64,000 nt of DNA from contig JBJKSB010000009.1 of NCBI GenBank assembly GCA_046704385.1, positions 62,001 through 126,000 of the forward strand, given 5' to 3'. The translations under genes and the position numbers were made by a program. This DNA comes from GH45 sp046704385. GTDB lineage: Bacteria; Bacteroidota; Bacteroidia; Bacteroidales; SZUA-534. The notes under the pieces are model-generated. The model was not told the DNA's origin. It searched no databases and saw nothing but the letters and a program-made list of their open reading frames with translations. Shown one piece after another: positions 50,081-58,255 of this stretch. Every line of letters starts with the position of its first letter. The first letter of the stretch is position 1.

Positions 50081-51319
50081 TTATTTACTGATGATTTTTC
50101 TGATCAGCAAATATAGTGTAATCATTAATCCAGCCGTAACAATTAATAATAAAATGTAATAATTGTCTGCATTTTTTTTATATTTTGAAACAGAGTAGGA
50201 AGTTAAATCCATGCCGATTTTATTAAAATCAGGTATATCCTTATAATGCCATTTATTGAGTATGGTTCCTGATTTAATCAAAATAACCCCCGGATTGGCC
50301 CTGATAATTGTTTTGAGTGTAATTTCATCTGTATTGTAAAAATCAATAGGTAAGCCGGTTTCGTTTATAAATTCATCAACACGTTCAGCTGAAGATGAGG
50401 TAAGACCATAAAAATTATAATCGTTTTGCTTACAATAGTCCATAAGGTTTTCGATGGCCGATATGCTTTTCGTAGAAAATTTATCAAGGTTGTAAGCAAT
50501 TAATAAAAAATTATAATTTTCGCTCGCCAGAATCAGGTCAGTAATTTCATCTCCTTCAAGTGTTGCAATAGTAAAATCATGAATAGGTGGTTCATAGCCC
50601 TTTTTTATCAGAACATTTTTGGCATCAACAAACTGCCAGGTTGAGTCGGGCAGGTTTTTCAAAGTGAATTCCTTTTGTTCGCCATTTTTGCTATAAATAA
50701 ATGAACTTTTCCATACATCAGCCGGTGCACCCTCAGGTATTATCATATTTGCCGGAATGTTTACACCTACCTTATAGGGACGGAAATCCAATAATGGTAA
50801 ATGATGGTAGGAATGATTCACCACAACACTTATAAATAAAATTATTGCACTTACTGATGCCCACTGTTCCCAGCTTTTTAAAATGTTATCGGATTTTCTT
50901 CGGTATATAAAAATAAAACCAACCGGAATCAATAGAATTACATTTTTCCAGAATGTTTGCCAGTTGGTTAATATAAGGGCATCGCCAAAACATCCACAGT
51001 CATGAACCGGATTATTTAATGCCAGAATAAAGGTGATTGGAGTAAATATGGCCATAAAAAGCAGGGCTCCCCAACTGCTAATTTTTAATTTAAGATTCAG
51101 TAACACGGCGGCACCCACCAAAAATTCCGATATGGAAAGTATAATTGACAAAGCAAAAGAAAATGTGGTAGCCCAATGCGAGTGGAATGCAGTAAAATAA
51201 TCATTAAATTTGTAGGATGATCCCAGGGGATCGACTGCTTTTACAAAACCTGAGTAAACAAATACAACACCAACAAAAATGCGGCTTGCGATGAGTAATC
51301 GTTTTTGTAACTTATTCAT
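50081..51319 (-). CDS. DoxX-family (BT_3928-like) membrane protein with thioredoxin-like C-terminus
   Basis: The 412-residue protein begins with the DoxX pattern RIFVGVVFVYSGFVKAVDPL and four membrane helices (about 10-28, 50-72, 80-98, 123-140), then another near 157-172. Residues about 240-370 look thioredoxin-like (FTIATLEGDEITDLI, NYNFLLIAYNLDKFS) but have no CxxC; a final helix lies at about 388-406. Members of this Bacteroidota family occur next to tpiA. The cysteine-free thioredoxin fold suggests a non-redox or scaffold role, which is inference. It lies 45 bases before tpiA and 4 bases after the kinase gene. Confidence 0.83.
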   Translation of the reverse strand: MNKLQKRLLIASRIFVGVVFVYSGFVKAVDPLGSSYKFNDYFTAFHSHWATTFSFALSIILSISEFLVGAAVLLNLKLKISSWGALLFMAIFTPITFILALNNPVHDCGCFGDALILTNWQTFWKNVILLIPVGFIFIYRRKSDNILKSWEQWASVSAIILFISVVVNHSYHHLPLLDFRPYKVGVNIPANMIIPEGAPADVWKSSFIYSKNGEQKEFTLKNLPDSTWQFVDAKNVLIKKGYEPPIHDFTIATLEGDEITDLILASENYNFLLIAYNLDKFSTKSISAIENLMDYCKQNDYNFYGLTSSSAERVDEFINETGLPIDFYNTDEITLKTIIRANPGVILIKSGTILNKWHYKDIPDFNKIGMDLTSYSVSKYKKNADNYYILLLIVTAGLMITLYLLIRKIISK

Positions 51320-51322
51320 AGC

Positions 51323-52009
51323 TTATAAAATATGGTGTGTTTTAAGTAATGCAATTACTTTATCGAATACCTCGAAAGGTGGAAGCATCTCGCCATTTGG
51401 GCCAAAGCATTCAATTAGTTGAAACCGGGGATCGCTTTTAACAAGGCTTAGGTATTCCTGGCGCACCTGTTCCTGAAAATCCAGACTGGCTTCATGAATA
51501 TCCTGTTTTCCCTGCAAATAATCCCGATCATCGCCTGATCGTTGTGTGTTCAGACTTTTGGCTGTAAAGCTGAACGGGACATCAAGAAAAAGACTTAAAT
51601 CGGGTTCCGGTATCCCGTAATAGGTATATTCCAGGTTATTTAACCATTTTCTTAACTTTTCTTTTTCGTGCATATCGGAAATTTTAGCACCCTGAAAAGC
51701 CATATTCGAATGAACATATCGGTCGATAATTACCAGCTGATTCTGTGCCCGCCACTCATTTATAGCTTTGCTGGCATCATAACGATCTCCGGCATAAATT
51801 AGTCCAACCAGGTAAGGATTCACTTCTTCAATTTTCCCAAGGTCGCCTCTTAAAAACCGGGCAACCAAATCACCAAATATTCCATCTTGTACTCTTGGGA
51901 AATGTAAATATTGAAAGGCAATATTATGTTCTTTTAGATAATTCTTCAGTAACTTTAGCTGGGTTGATTTTCCGGAGCCATCTAAACCTTCAATTACAAT
52001 AAAGCTCAT
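51323..52009 (-). CDS. tmk: Thymidylate kinase
   Basis: The 228-residue P-loop kinase phosphorylates dTMP to dTDP with ATP. It shows Walker A EGLDGSGKSTQLKLL (residues about 7-21), LHFPRVQDG, the nucleotide-binding IIDRYVHSNMAFQGAK (DR-Y motif, about 95-110), LDVPFSFTAKSL and the LID region with basic residues. It is slightly longer than usual (about 205-215). It starts the tmk-DoxX-tpiA unit, with a candidate -7 box at 52034-52041. Confidence 0.88.
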   Translation of the reverse strand: MSFIVIEGLDGSGKSTQLKLLKNYLKEHNIAFQYLHFPRVQDGIFGDLVARFLRGDLGKIEEVNPYLVGLIYAGDRYDASKAINEWRAQNQLVIIDRYVHSNMAFQGAKISDMHEKEKLRKWLNNLEYTYYGIPEPDLSLFLDVPFSFTAKSLNTQRSGDDRDYLQGKQDIHEASLDFQEQVRQEYLSLVKSDPRFQLIECFGPNGEMLPPFEVFDKVIALLKTHHIL

Positions 52010-52033
52010 AAAACTGAATTAATTAATGCGAAG

Positions 52034-52041
52034 CAAAAATA
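52034..52041 (-). promoter_or_regulatory. Candidate -7 box (TATTTTTG) for the tmk operon
   Basis: On - the sequence TATTTTTGC matches TAnnTTTG and begins about 32 bases before the tmk ATG. A -33 partner is not clear. Confidence 0.45.
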
Positions 52042-52127
52042 GAAAAATATGATTAGGCAGAAAGTTATAAGGTTCTAAATTGTGTTAACGATATGCTAAT
52101 TTTTATCAACATTTTAAATTATCAGTC

Positions 52128-52682
52128 ATGAAAAAAATTACGGTTCTTATTGGTATTGTGTTACTGGTTGCAAGTTGTAATAAGGATAACGGGAATATTG
52201 GTTCTGATGTATTAACGCCCCTACCGGATGAAATCTATGATATATACGGATCCTTGCTCTATCCTTTAAGTTCTGTAAATTTGGTAGTTACACCCACCGA
52301 TACAAGTTTGAATTGTGCTGATTTTCTATTAATGAATATTGATACTGTAGGAGTAACTCCGTACATTATAAATGAATGCGTAAGAGCCAACAGAAGCAGC
52401 TATACGCTTGAAAAAGATAAGTTGTTGTCAGGAGGTTTAACACTTGTTTCTCGCGAAGAGTTAGAGATGTCGACACCTGCTGATGATATTCTTCAGAAAT
52501 ATGGAGCCGTTGGAATGTTTTCGTTCGGTTATCCTGTGATTTTTAATGATGGGAAAGAGGCTATTTTTGAAATGTCACATTATTGTGGGTCTCTTTGTGG
52601 AAATGGGGCCATTATTATTGCTGAAAAACAAAATAATACCTGGGGAGTGAAGTATTACTTTGGAACATGGATCAGTAAGTAA
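52128..52682 (+). CDS. Hypothetical lipoprotein
   Basis: The 184-residue protein has a classic lipoprotein signal, TVLIGIVLLVASCNKDNG, with the lipobox LVASC (Cys17), so it should be anchored in the membrane by lipidation. The mature part has four further cysteines and a GxxMFSFGYP stretch. No known domain was recognised. It is separated from folP by 42 bases, in which a -7 box is found, so it is probably a single gene. Confidence 0.65.
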   Translation: MKKITVLIGIVLLVASCNKDNGNIGSDVLTPLPDEIYDIYGSLLYPLSSVNLVVTPTDTSLNCADFLLMNIDTVGVTPYIINECVRANRSSYTLEKDKLLSGGLTLVSREELEMSTPADDILQKYGAVGMFSFGYPVIFNDGKEAIFEMSHYCGSLCGNGAIIIAEKQNNTWGVKYYFGTWISK

Positions 52683-52701
52683 AAAGTTTTTGCTTTTTAT
52701 T

Positions 52702-52709
52702 TACATTTG
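52702..52709 (+). promoter_or_regulatory. Candidate -7 box (TACATTTG) for folP
   Basis: TACATTTGC is a textbook TAnnTTTG element 16 bases before the folP ATG. It overlaps the TTG at 52707, which makes the ATG at 52725 the more credible start. The usual -33 TTTG is not at the right distance. Confidence 0.5.
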
Positions 52710-52724
52710 CACAAAATCACAATT

Positions 52725-53588
52725 ATGATTAAAAACCTGTTCAAAAGCCCTCAATTTATTAATTGCCGGGGAAAACTTCTCGACTTGTCTGAACCCAAAG
52801 TAATGGGTATTATCAATATTACACCCGACAGTTTTTACCATAAAAGTCGCTTTATTGCCCAGGATGAGATTCATCAGCGCGTTGAGGATATTATTACCCA
52901 GGGTGGTCATATTGTAGATATCGGTGCCTATTCGTCAAGACCCGGTGCTGAGCATATTGATGACACTCTGGAATGGAACCGGTTGGCACCTGTTCTTGAA
53001 TCAGTTCGGAAAAATTTTCCCGATGTCATCATTTCCGTAGATACATTCAGATCGCAAATTGCCCAAAAGGTAGTTAATGAGTTTGAGGTGGATATGATTA
53101 ATGATATTTCGGCAGGCAGTATGGACGAAAATTTATTTGATACCATTGCTGATATAAATGTTCCTTATATTTTAATGCATATGCAAGGGACTCCGCAAAA
53201 CATGCAGCTTGATCCAGATTATGAGCACCTTTTAAAGGATGTTTTTCTGTTTTTTGCCCAAAAAATTGAAAAATTGAAAACGGCCGGTGTTAGTGATATT
53301 CTTATTGATCCGGGTTTTGGTTTTGGAAAAACACTTGATCAAAACTTTGAATTACTGGCAAAACTTGATGAGTTTAGAATTTTTGAATTGCCATTATTGG
53401 TTGGGTTGTCGCGAAAATCGATGATATACAAGTATTTAGACTTCACTCCCAATGAAGCTTTAAACGGAACAACTGTTTTAAATACAGTGGCTTTATCGAA
53501 AGGGGCCAACATTTTGAGAGTTCACGATGTAAAAGAAGCGAGCGAGGCCGTTTCCCTCTTTCAGAAACTAAAATCTGTGACGGCCTAA
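52725..53588 (+). CDS. folP: Dihydropteroate synthase
   Basis: The 287-residue enzyme (ATG chosen; a TTG six codons upstream is in a promoter-like sequence) joins p-aminobenzoate and dihydropterin pyrophosphate in folate synthesis. Motifs: MGIINITPDSFYHKSRF (about residues 27-43), DIGAYSSRPGAEHI (about 67-80), VDTFRSQIAQK, NDISAGSMDENLF, LMHMQGTPQNMQ, DPGFGFGKT and GLSRKSMIYKY. These are pterin and pABA-binding sites of DHPS. The gene is followed by cdaA after 66 bases, a pairing seen in Bacteroidota. Confidence 0.95.
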   Translation: MIKNLFKSPQFINCRGKLLDLSEPKVMGIINITPDSFYHKSRFIAQDEIHQRVEDIITQGGHIVDIGAYSSRPGAEHIDDTLEWNRLAPVLESVRKNFPDVIISVDTFRSQIAQKVVNEFEVDMINDISAGSMDENLFDTIADINVPYILMHMQGTPQNMQLDPDYEHLLKDVFLFFAQKIEKLKTAGVSDILIDPGFGFGKTLDQNFELLAKLDEFRIFELPLLVGLSRKSMIYKYLDFTPNEALNGTTVLNTVALSKGANILRVHDVKEASEAVSLFQKLKSVTA

Positions 53589-53627
53589 TTTTTTTATTCC
53601 TTAAGCTTTTAAATTAAAAAGAAAATG

Positions 53628-53635
53628 TAGGTTTG
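53628..53635 (+). promoter_or_regulatory. Candidate -7 box (TAGGTTTG) for cdaA
   Basis: TAGGTTTG fits TAnnTTTG, 20 bases before the cdaA ATG. If used, cdaA has its own promoter apart from folP. Confidence 0.4.
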
Positions 53636-53654
53636 TATAATTATTTCTATAGTT

Positions 53655-54449
53655 ATGATGCCACTCTTTATTACAATGCGCTTTTTCGATTTACTCGATA
53701 TCCTTCTTGTTGCATTTTTACTATATCAGCTTTACAATTTAATTAAAGGAACAGTAGCCATCAATATTTTTGTGGGTATTATGGTTATACTGTTTTTGTG
53801 GTGGCTGGTTAAATTATTAAATATGAATTTACTGAGCACAATTTTAGGTTCAGTAATTGGGGTAGGGGCCATTGCTATAATTATAGTATTTCAGCAGGAA
53901 ATCAGAAGATTTTTACTGATGTTGGGAACCCAGGAAATATTCAGCAGAAGTTATTCCTTTCAGAAATATTTTCACCGGAATTATTCAAATATTTCGAACC
54001 AGACGTTGAAGCAAATTGTACGGGCCTGTCGTAATATGTCGAAAACCAAAACGGGAGCTTTAATAGTTATTTCGGTTCGATCAGAATTGCTCACCTATGT
54101 TCAATCGGGTGATTATATAAATGCCGAAGTAAACCACAGAATGCTTGAAACTATTTTTTTTAAGAACAGCCCTATGCATGACGGAGCAGTAATTGTAGTA
54201 GGTGATAAAATCAAAGCTGCCCGATGTGTTTTACCTATCGATGATAAAATTATATTGCCCGCTGAATATGGTCTTCGTCACCGTGCTGCTATGAGTATGG
54301 CAATGGAAACAGATACTGTTGTGCTTACTGTATCGGAGGAAACCGGCAGAATTAGTTTTGCGAAAGGACATGAACTGCAAACAGATGTATCCTCTGAAAC
54401 ATTATTCGCATACCTGATAAAAGAATTCAAAGTAGGACTTGATTCCTAG
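53655..54449 (+). CDS. cdaA: Diadenylate cyclase CdaA
   Basis: The 264-residue membrane protein makes c-di-AMP from two ATP. Three N-terminal helices (about residues 10-28, 32-52, 60-78) precede a DAC domain with MHDGAVIVVG (DGA at 176-178), GLRHRAAMSM (RHR at 208-210) and VVLTVSEETGRISFA. The DGA and RHR motifs are the catalytic signature. Length matches CdaA. It lies downstream of folP and convergent with plsY. Confidence 0.96.
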   Translation: MMPLFITMRFFDLLDILLVAFLLYQLYNLIKGTVAINIFVGIMVILFLWWLVKLLNMNLLSTILGSVIGVGAIAIIIVFQQEIRRFLLMLGTQEIFSRSYSFQKYFHRNYSNISNQTLKQIVRACRNMSKTKTGALIVISVRSELLTYVQSGDYINAEVNHRMLETIFFKNSPMHDGAVIVVGDKIKAARCVLPIDDKIILPAEYGLRHRAAMSMAMETDTVVLTVSEETGRISFAKGHELQTDVSSETLFAYLIKEFKVGLDS

Positions 54450-54464
54450 AACGAAAATTCAGAA

Positions 54465-55124
54465 TTAAAGCTTACGCCTGGGGCCGTGACTTTTATTCCT
54501 TCTGAATCGTACTTTATTTTCCTCTCGTGCCAGCAATCTGATAATATTTTTTTGATGAGTAATTATTAATAATACACTAATAATTATCGAGAACAGGATT
54601 AGTGAGATAATGGTCTCCTTAAATACAAAAATGATAAGGAAAGGAAAAACAAGACCTGTAATCATTGAGCTGAGAGATACATATTTGGTTATTAACAGCA
54701 CTACACTGAAAATAACAAAAGAAATCAGCGCAGCATAAGGATGAATTGCTAACACAATACCCAGCAGGGTGGCAACGCCTTTACCTCCTTTAAACCCAAC
54801 ATAAATTGGGAAGATATGCCCCATAACTGCAAGCCCGCCTAATAACAGTTGAAAGTTTACGTACATAGCTGTTGCCGGAGTGAATTGATGAGCAAAATGA
54901 ACCAGGTTGACGGCAAAAAAACCTTTAAAAATATCAAGAATGAAGACTACGATACCTGGTAATGTGCCCAGTACACGAAAGGTATTGGTTGTACCTGCGT
55001 TTCCGCTACCGTGCTCCCTGATGTCAATGTTATAGAACCATCTACCTATCCACACTGATGAAGGGATTGAGCCCAACATATATGCTGCAATGCTCAATGA
55101 TAAACTTACAAGAACAGGATGCAT
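54465..55124 (-). CDS. plsY: Acyl-phosphate:glycerol-3-phosphate acyltransferase
   Basis: The 219-residue membrane enzyme starts phospholipid synthesis by acylating glycerol-3-phosphate. It has about five helices and the three family motifs: LGSIPSSVWIGRWFYNIDIRE, GSGNAGTTNTFRVLG (about residues 40-54) and FPIYVGFKGGKGVATLLG (about 105-122). A basic C-terminal tail (RNKSHGPRRKL) is present. It is a single gene on -, convergent with cdaA. Confidence 0.94.
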   Translation of the reverse strand: MHPVLVSLSLSIAAYMLGSIPSSVWIGRWFYNIDIREHGSGNAGTTNTFRVLGTLPGIVVFILDIFKGFFAVNLVHFAHQFTPATAMYVNFQLLLGGLAVMGHIFPIYVGFKGGKGVATLLGIVLAIHPYAALISFVIFSVVLLITKYVSLSSMITGLVFPFLIIFVFKETIISLILFSIIISVLLIITHQKNIIRLLAREENKVRFRRNKSHGPRRKL

Positions 55125-55201
55125 AATTTATGAATTTAGGTCGTAAAAGTAATAAAAATGTATTAAGTTGTATGTTATTATGTTAAATAGAACATTTAAA
55201 C

Positions 55202-55232
55202 AAAAACCTCGCCAAAATAATTTGACAAGGTT
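55202..55232 (-). terminator. Terminator after pckA
   Basis: On the - strand AACCTTGTCA pairs with TGGCGAGGTT over ten positions (two G-U) and is followed by a U run (A run at 55202-55206 on +). It lies 26 bases beyond the pckA stop. Confidence 0.65.
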
Positions 55233-55257
55233 AAAGTTTTGATTAAGAATATTTTAA

Positions 55258-56883
55258 TTAAAGTTGTGGACCAGCAGAAATTAATGCTTTTCCTTCATCA
55301 TTATCTGTATATTGAACAAAATTTTTGATGAAACGGGCAGCCAGGTCTTTTGCTTTGTTTTCCCATATGCTGGAATCATGGTATGAGTCGCGGGGATCGA
55401 GAATTTTAGGATCAACACCTTCCAACATGGTGGGTACCCGTAAATTAAAGATAGGAATCAACTTGGTTTCAGCTTTTTCAATGGACCCATCTAATATTCG
55501 ATCAATAATGGCACGGGTATCTTTAATTGAAATTCGTTTTCCGGTTCCATTCCAACCGGTATTTACCAGGTATGCTTCGGCTCCGTGTTCCTGCATCTTT
55601 TTTACCAGTTCTTTACCATATTTTGTTGGATGTAGCGATAAGAATGCTGCACCAAAACAAGCTGAAAATGTTGGTGTGGGCTCTGTAACGCCACGTTCAG
55701 TTCCGGCCAGTTTAGCCGTAAAACCTGATAAAAAGTGATATTTTGTTTGCTCCAGCGTAAGTTTTGATACAGGTGGCATTACGCCAAATGCATCTGCAGT
55801 CAGAAAAATAACTTTGGAAGCATGCCCGGCTTTTGAGACGGGTTTAACTATATTTTTAATGTGATAAATTGGATAGGAAACCCTCGTATTTTCAGTAACT
55901 GAACCGTCATTAAAATCAATTTTGCCATCAGCGGCTACTGTTACATTTTCCAATAAAGCGTCTCGTTTAATGGCCTGGTAGATATCTGGTTCACTATCGG
56001 GATCAAGATTAATGGTTTTTGCGTAACAACCGCCTTCAAAATTAAATATACCATCATCATCCCAACCATGTTCATCGTCTCCAATTAATTCTCTTTTGGG
56101 ATCAGTTGAAAGAGTGGTTTTACCTGTTCCTGAAAGGCCAAAGAATATAGCAACATCTCCATCTTTACCTTTATTAGCTGAACAATGCATTGATGCCCTA
56201 CCGTTTAGGGGTAAATAATAATTCATCATGGCAAACATTCCTTTCTTCATTTCGCCACCATACCAGGTTCCGCCTATCACCTGCATCTTTTCGGTAAGGT
56301 TAAAAACTGTAAATACATCTGAATTCAAACCGTGCTCTTTATATTTTTGATTCGAGGTTTTTGATCCGTTCAGTACCACAAAGTCAGGTTCGCCATAGGT
56401 TTCAAGTTCTTCATCGGTTGGCCTGATAAACATGTTTTTTACAAAGTGAGCCTGCCATGCTACTTCCATAATGAAACGAACTTTTAAGCGGGAGTCTTTA
56501 TTGGCACCCAGGAAAGTATCCATAACAAATAATCGTTTATCTGAAAGTTGTTCAACTACTGTACTTTTTAAATCATTCCAGACTGCTTTCGATACAGGTT
56601 TATTATCATTTTTTGCATTTTCTGATGTCCACCAGATAGTATTTTCGGACACCTTATCCATTACAATGTACTTGTCTTTTGGCGATCTGCCTGTGAATAC
56701 TCCAGTCATTACATTTACAGCCCCTGATTCAGAAACCGTACCCTTTTCATAACCGGTGAGATTCGGATTTAGTTCTTCGTTATATAATTGTTCATAAGTG
56801 GGATTATATACAATTTCTTTAATATTTAATATGCCATACTGTTCTAAATCAATTTTTTCCAGGCATATGGGAGTTTGTGTCAT
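55258..56883 (-). CDS. pckA: Phosphoenolpyruvate carboxykinase (ATP)
   Basis: The 541-residue enzyme interconverts oxaloacetate plus ATP with PEP, CO2 and ADP. It has TGVFTGRSPKDKYIVMD (about 60-76), YGGEMKKGMFAMMNYYLP (about 208-225), the P-loop FFGLSGTGKTTLSTDP (249-257 core), GDDEHGWDD (metal-binding) and RVSYPIYHIKNI. Length and motifs match the ATP-dependent family. In fermentative Bacteroidota it often runs toward oxaloacetate to conserve CO2 and energy in succinate or propionate formation. A candidate promoter with -33 and -7 boxes lies upstream. Confidence 0.97.
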   Translation of the reverse strand: MTQTPICLEKIDLEQYGILNIKEIVYNPTYEQLYNEELNPNLTGYEKGTVSESGAVNVMTGVFTGRSPKDKYIVMDKVSENTIWWTSENAKNDNKPVSKAVWNDLKSTVVEQLSDKRLFVMDTFLGANKDSRLKVRFIMEVAWQAHFVKNMFIRPTDEELETYGEPDFVVLNGSKTSNQKYKEHGLNSDVFTVFNLTEKMQVIGGTWYGGEMKKGMFAMMNYYLPLNGRASMHCSANKGKDGDVAIFFGLSGTGKTTLSTDPKRELIGDDEHGWDDDGIFNFEGGCYAKTINLDPDSEPDIYQAIKRDALLENVTVAADGKIDFNDGSVTENTRVSYPIYHIKNIVKPVSKAGHASKVIFLTADAFGVMPPVSKLTLEQTKYHFLSGFTAKLAGTERGVTEPTPTFSACFGAAFLSLHPTKYGKELVKKMQEHGAEAYLVNTGWNGTGKRISIKDTRAIIDRILDGSIEKAETKLIPIFNLRVPTMLEGVDPKILDPRDSYHDSSIWENKAKDLAARFIKNFVQYTDNDEGKALISAGPQL

Positions 56884-56999
56884 AATTCTAATATTTTTAT
56901 ATTTTAGTTAAAATCAAATTAATTTGAAAGTAGTGCCCGATAGTGCTATAATAAACACTTTCATACAATAAATAGTATCCCTAAAGGCCAAAAGGTTGC

Positions 57000-57028
57000 C
57001 AAATATATAAAAAATGATTTTAAACAAA
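57000..57028 (-). promoter_or_regulatory. Candidate promoter TTTG-N17-TATATTTG for pckA
   Basis: On the - strand a TTTG (57025-57028) is followed after 17 bases by TATATTTG (57000-57007), a good Bacteroidota -33/-7 pair. Transcription would begin near 56993, giving a leader of about 110 bases before the pckA ATG. Confidence 0.55.
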
Positions 57029-57092
57029 GCAATTATGTGTTAAATTGTTTGTTTTTTGTTAAAATTAATTACAATTTAATTTGAGGAATTAT

Positions 57093-57118
57093 AAAAAAAC
57101 GCCGTAAGGCGTTTTTTT
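57093..57118 (-). terminator. Terminator after xerD
   Basis: AAAAAAACGCC and GGCGTTTTTTT form an 11-bp stem with a GTAA loop. It is ten bases beyond the xerD stop and could work in either direction. Confidence 0.85.
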
Positions 57119-57126
57119 ATAATAAT

Positions 57127-58017
57127 TTATGATCGTGGGTGGAATCTTATTATTGTGTCTTTCAAATATTCTTTATCGAGGTGAGTGTATACTTCAGTAG
57201 TGGTAATTGACTCATGACCCAGCATGTCCTGAATTGCTCTTAAATCAGCTCCACCCTCAATCAAATGGGTGGCAAATGAATGCCGGAATGTATGAGGACT
57301 TATGGTTTTTTGCAGGTTAATTTTTGTTGCCAAATCCTTTATAATAGTAAAAATCATAACCCGGGTCATTTTTTTGCCTCTTCGATTAAGAAACAGAACA
57401 TTCTCATCTTTTCGGTCGATACGTAAAGTACTGCGATAATTTTGAATGTAATTAATAATGGCATCTTTTGCTTTTTGTCCAATAGGGATAAGTCTTTCCT
57501 TATTGCCTTTTCCCTGAACCCTGACAAATCCATCATCAAAATGAACATCAGTCATTCTAAGATTCACAAGTTCGGTTACCCTCAATCCACATCCATATAA
57601 AACTTCAAGAATGGCACGGTTTCTAATACCGGTTTCAGAATCCAGGTCGATAGCTATTATCAGTGCTTCAATTTCATCAGGCGTTAATACTACAGGTAGT
57701 TTTCGTCCAATTTTTGGGGTCTCAATTAATGACGATGGGTCACGATCTATTTCATCCTGAATAAGTAAAAATTTAAAGAATGATTTTATTCCGGATAAAG
57801 CACGAGCCTGGCTACTCGCACTCATTCCCAGTTCATTAATATAGTCAATGAATTCACGAATTATAGTTTGGGTAACATCACCAGGTTTTTTATTAAACCC
57901 ATTGTTTTTGAGATAATCTGTAAACTTTGTGATATCCTTTAAATAGGCATCAACTGTATTACCTGAAAGTGATTTTTCCAATTGCAAATAGTTTTTATAA
58001 CTATCCAGATATTCCAT
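57127..58017 (-). CDS. xerD: Tyrosine recombinase XerD
   Basis: The protein is 296 residues from MEYLDSY (an ATG three codons upstream is in frame). It has the N-terminal SAM-like core-binding domain (about 1-85) and a catalytic domain with all six active residues in place; numbering from the upstream Met: Arg149 in GCGLRVTEL, Lys173 in QGKGNKERL, His245 and Arg248 in HTFRHS, His271 and the nucleophile Tyr280 in TTTEVYTHLDK. These resolve chromosome dimers at dif. Context is housekeeping, not a mobile element. Confidence 0.93.
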   Translation of the reverse strand: MEYLDSYKNYLQLEKSLSGNTVDAYLKDITKFTDYLKNNGFNKKPGDVTQTIIREFIDYINELGMSASSQARALSGIKSFFKFLLIQDEIDRDPSSLIETPKIGRKLPVVLTPDEIEALIIAIDLDSETGIRNRAILEVLYGCGLRVTELVNLRMTDVHFDDGFVRVQGKGNKERLIPIGQKAKDAIINYIQNYRSTLRIDRKDENVLFLNRRGKKMTRVMIFTIIKDLATKINLQKTISPHTFRHSFATHLIEGGADLRAIQDMLGHESITTTEVYTHLDKEYLKDTIIRFHPRS

Positions 58018-58108
58018 CCAAATCATGATAATAGCTTTTAATTTATTGTTTTAACAATAATTATTAAATATTGTTCAATAAAAAAGTGATAATTTCTACA
58101 GTAAAGTA

Positions 58109-58116
58109 CAAATGTA
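58109..58116 (-). promoter_or_regulatory. Candidate -7 box (TACATTTG) for xerD
   Basis: TACATTTG on -, about 90 bases before the xerD ATG. A -33 element at the right distance is not seen. Confidence 0.3.
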
Positions 58117-58209
58117 ATAATATAGTTGAATCTTTTTCGTCAAATTGGACTCTGATTAATATCAGGAAAAAATTCTTTAGTAAATGATTCACATTATTTT
58201 TTAAAAAAC

Positions 58210-58217
58210 TATTTTTG
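58210..58217 (+). promoter_or_regulatory. Candidate -7 box (TATTTTTG) for pta
   Basis: TATTTTTGC fits TAnnTTTG and lies 38 bases before the pta ATG. No TTTG -33 at the proper distance. Confidence 0.45.
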
Positions 58218-58255
58218 CACAAAATTTTCTACATAATATAAACACTTGATTAACA

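Noticed and set aside
55325..55738. 137-codon frame antisense to pckA
   Set aside because: Fully inside a conserved pckA gene with all catalytic motifs; no independent evidence for expression.
57127..58017. Integrase-like tyrosine recombinase as a sign of a mobile element
   Set aside because: Length and active-site arrangement match chromosomal XerD, neighbours are housekeeping, and no attachment-site repeats or other mobile genes were seen.
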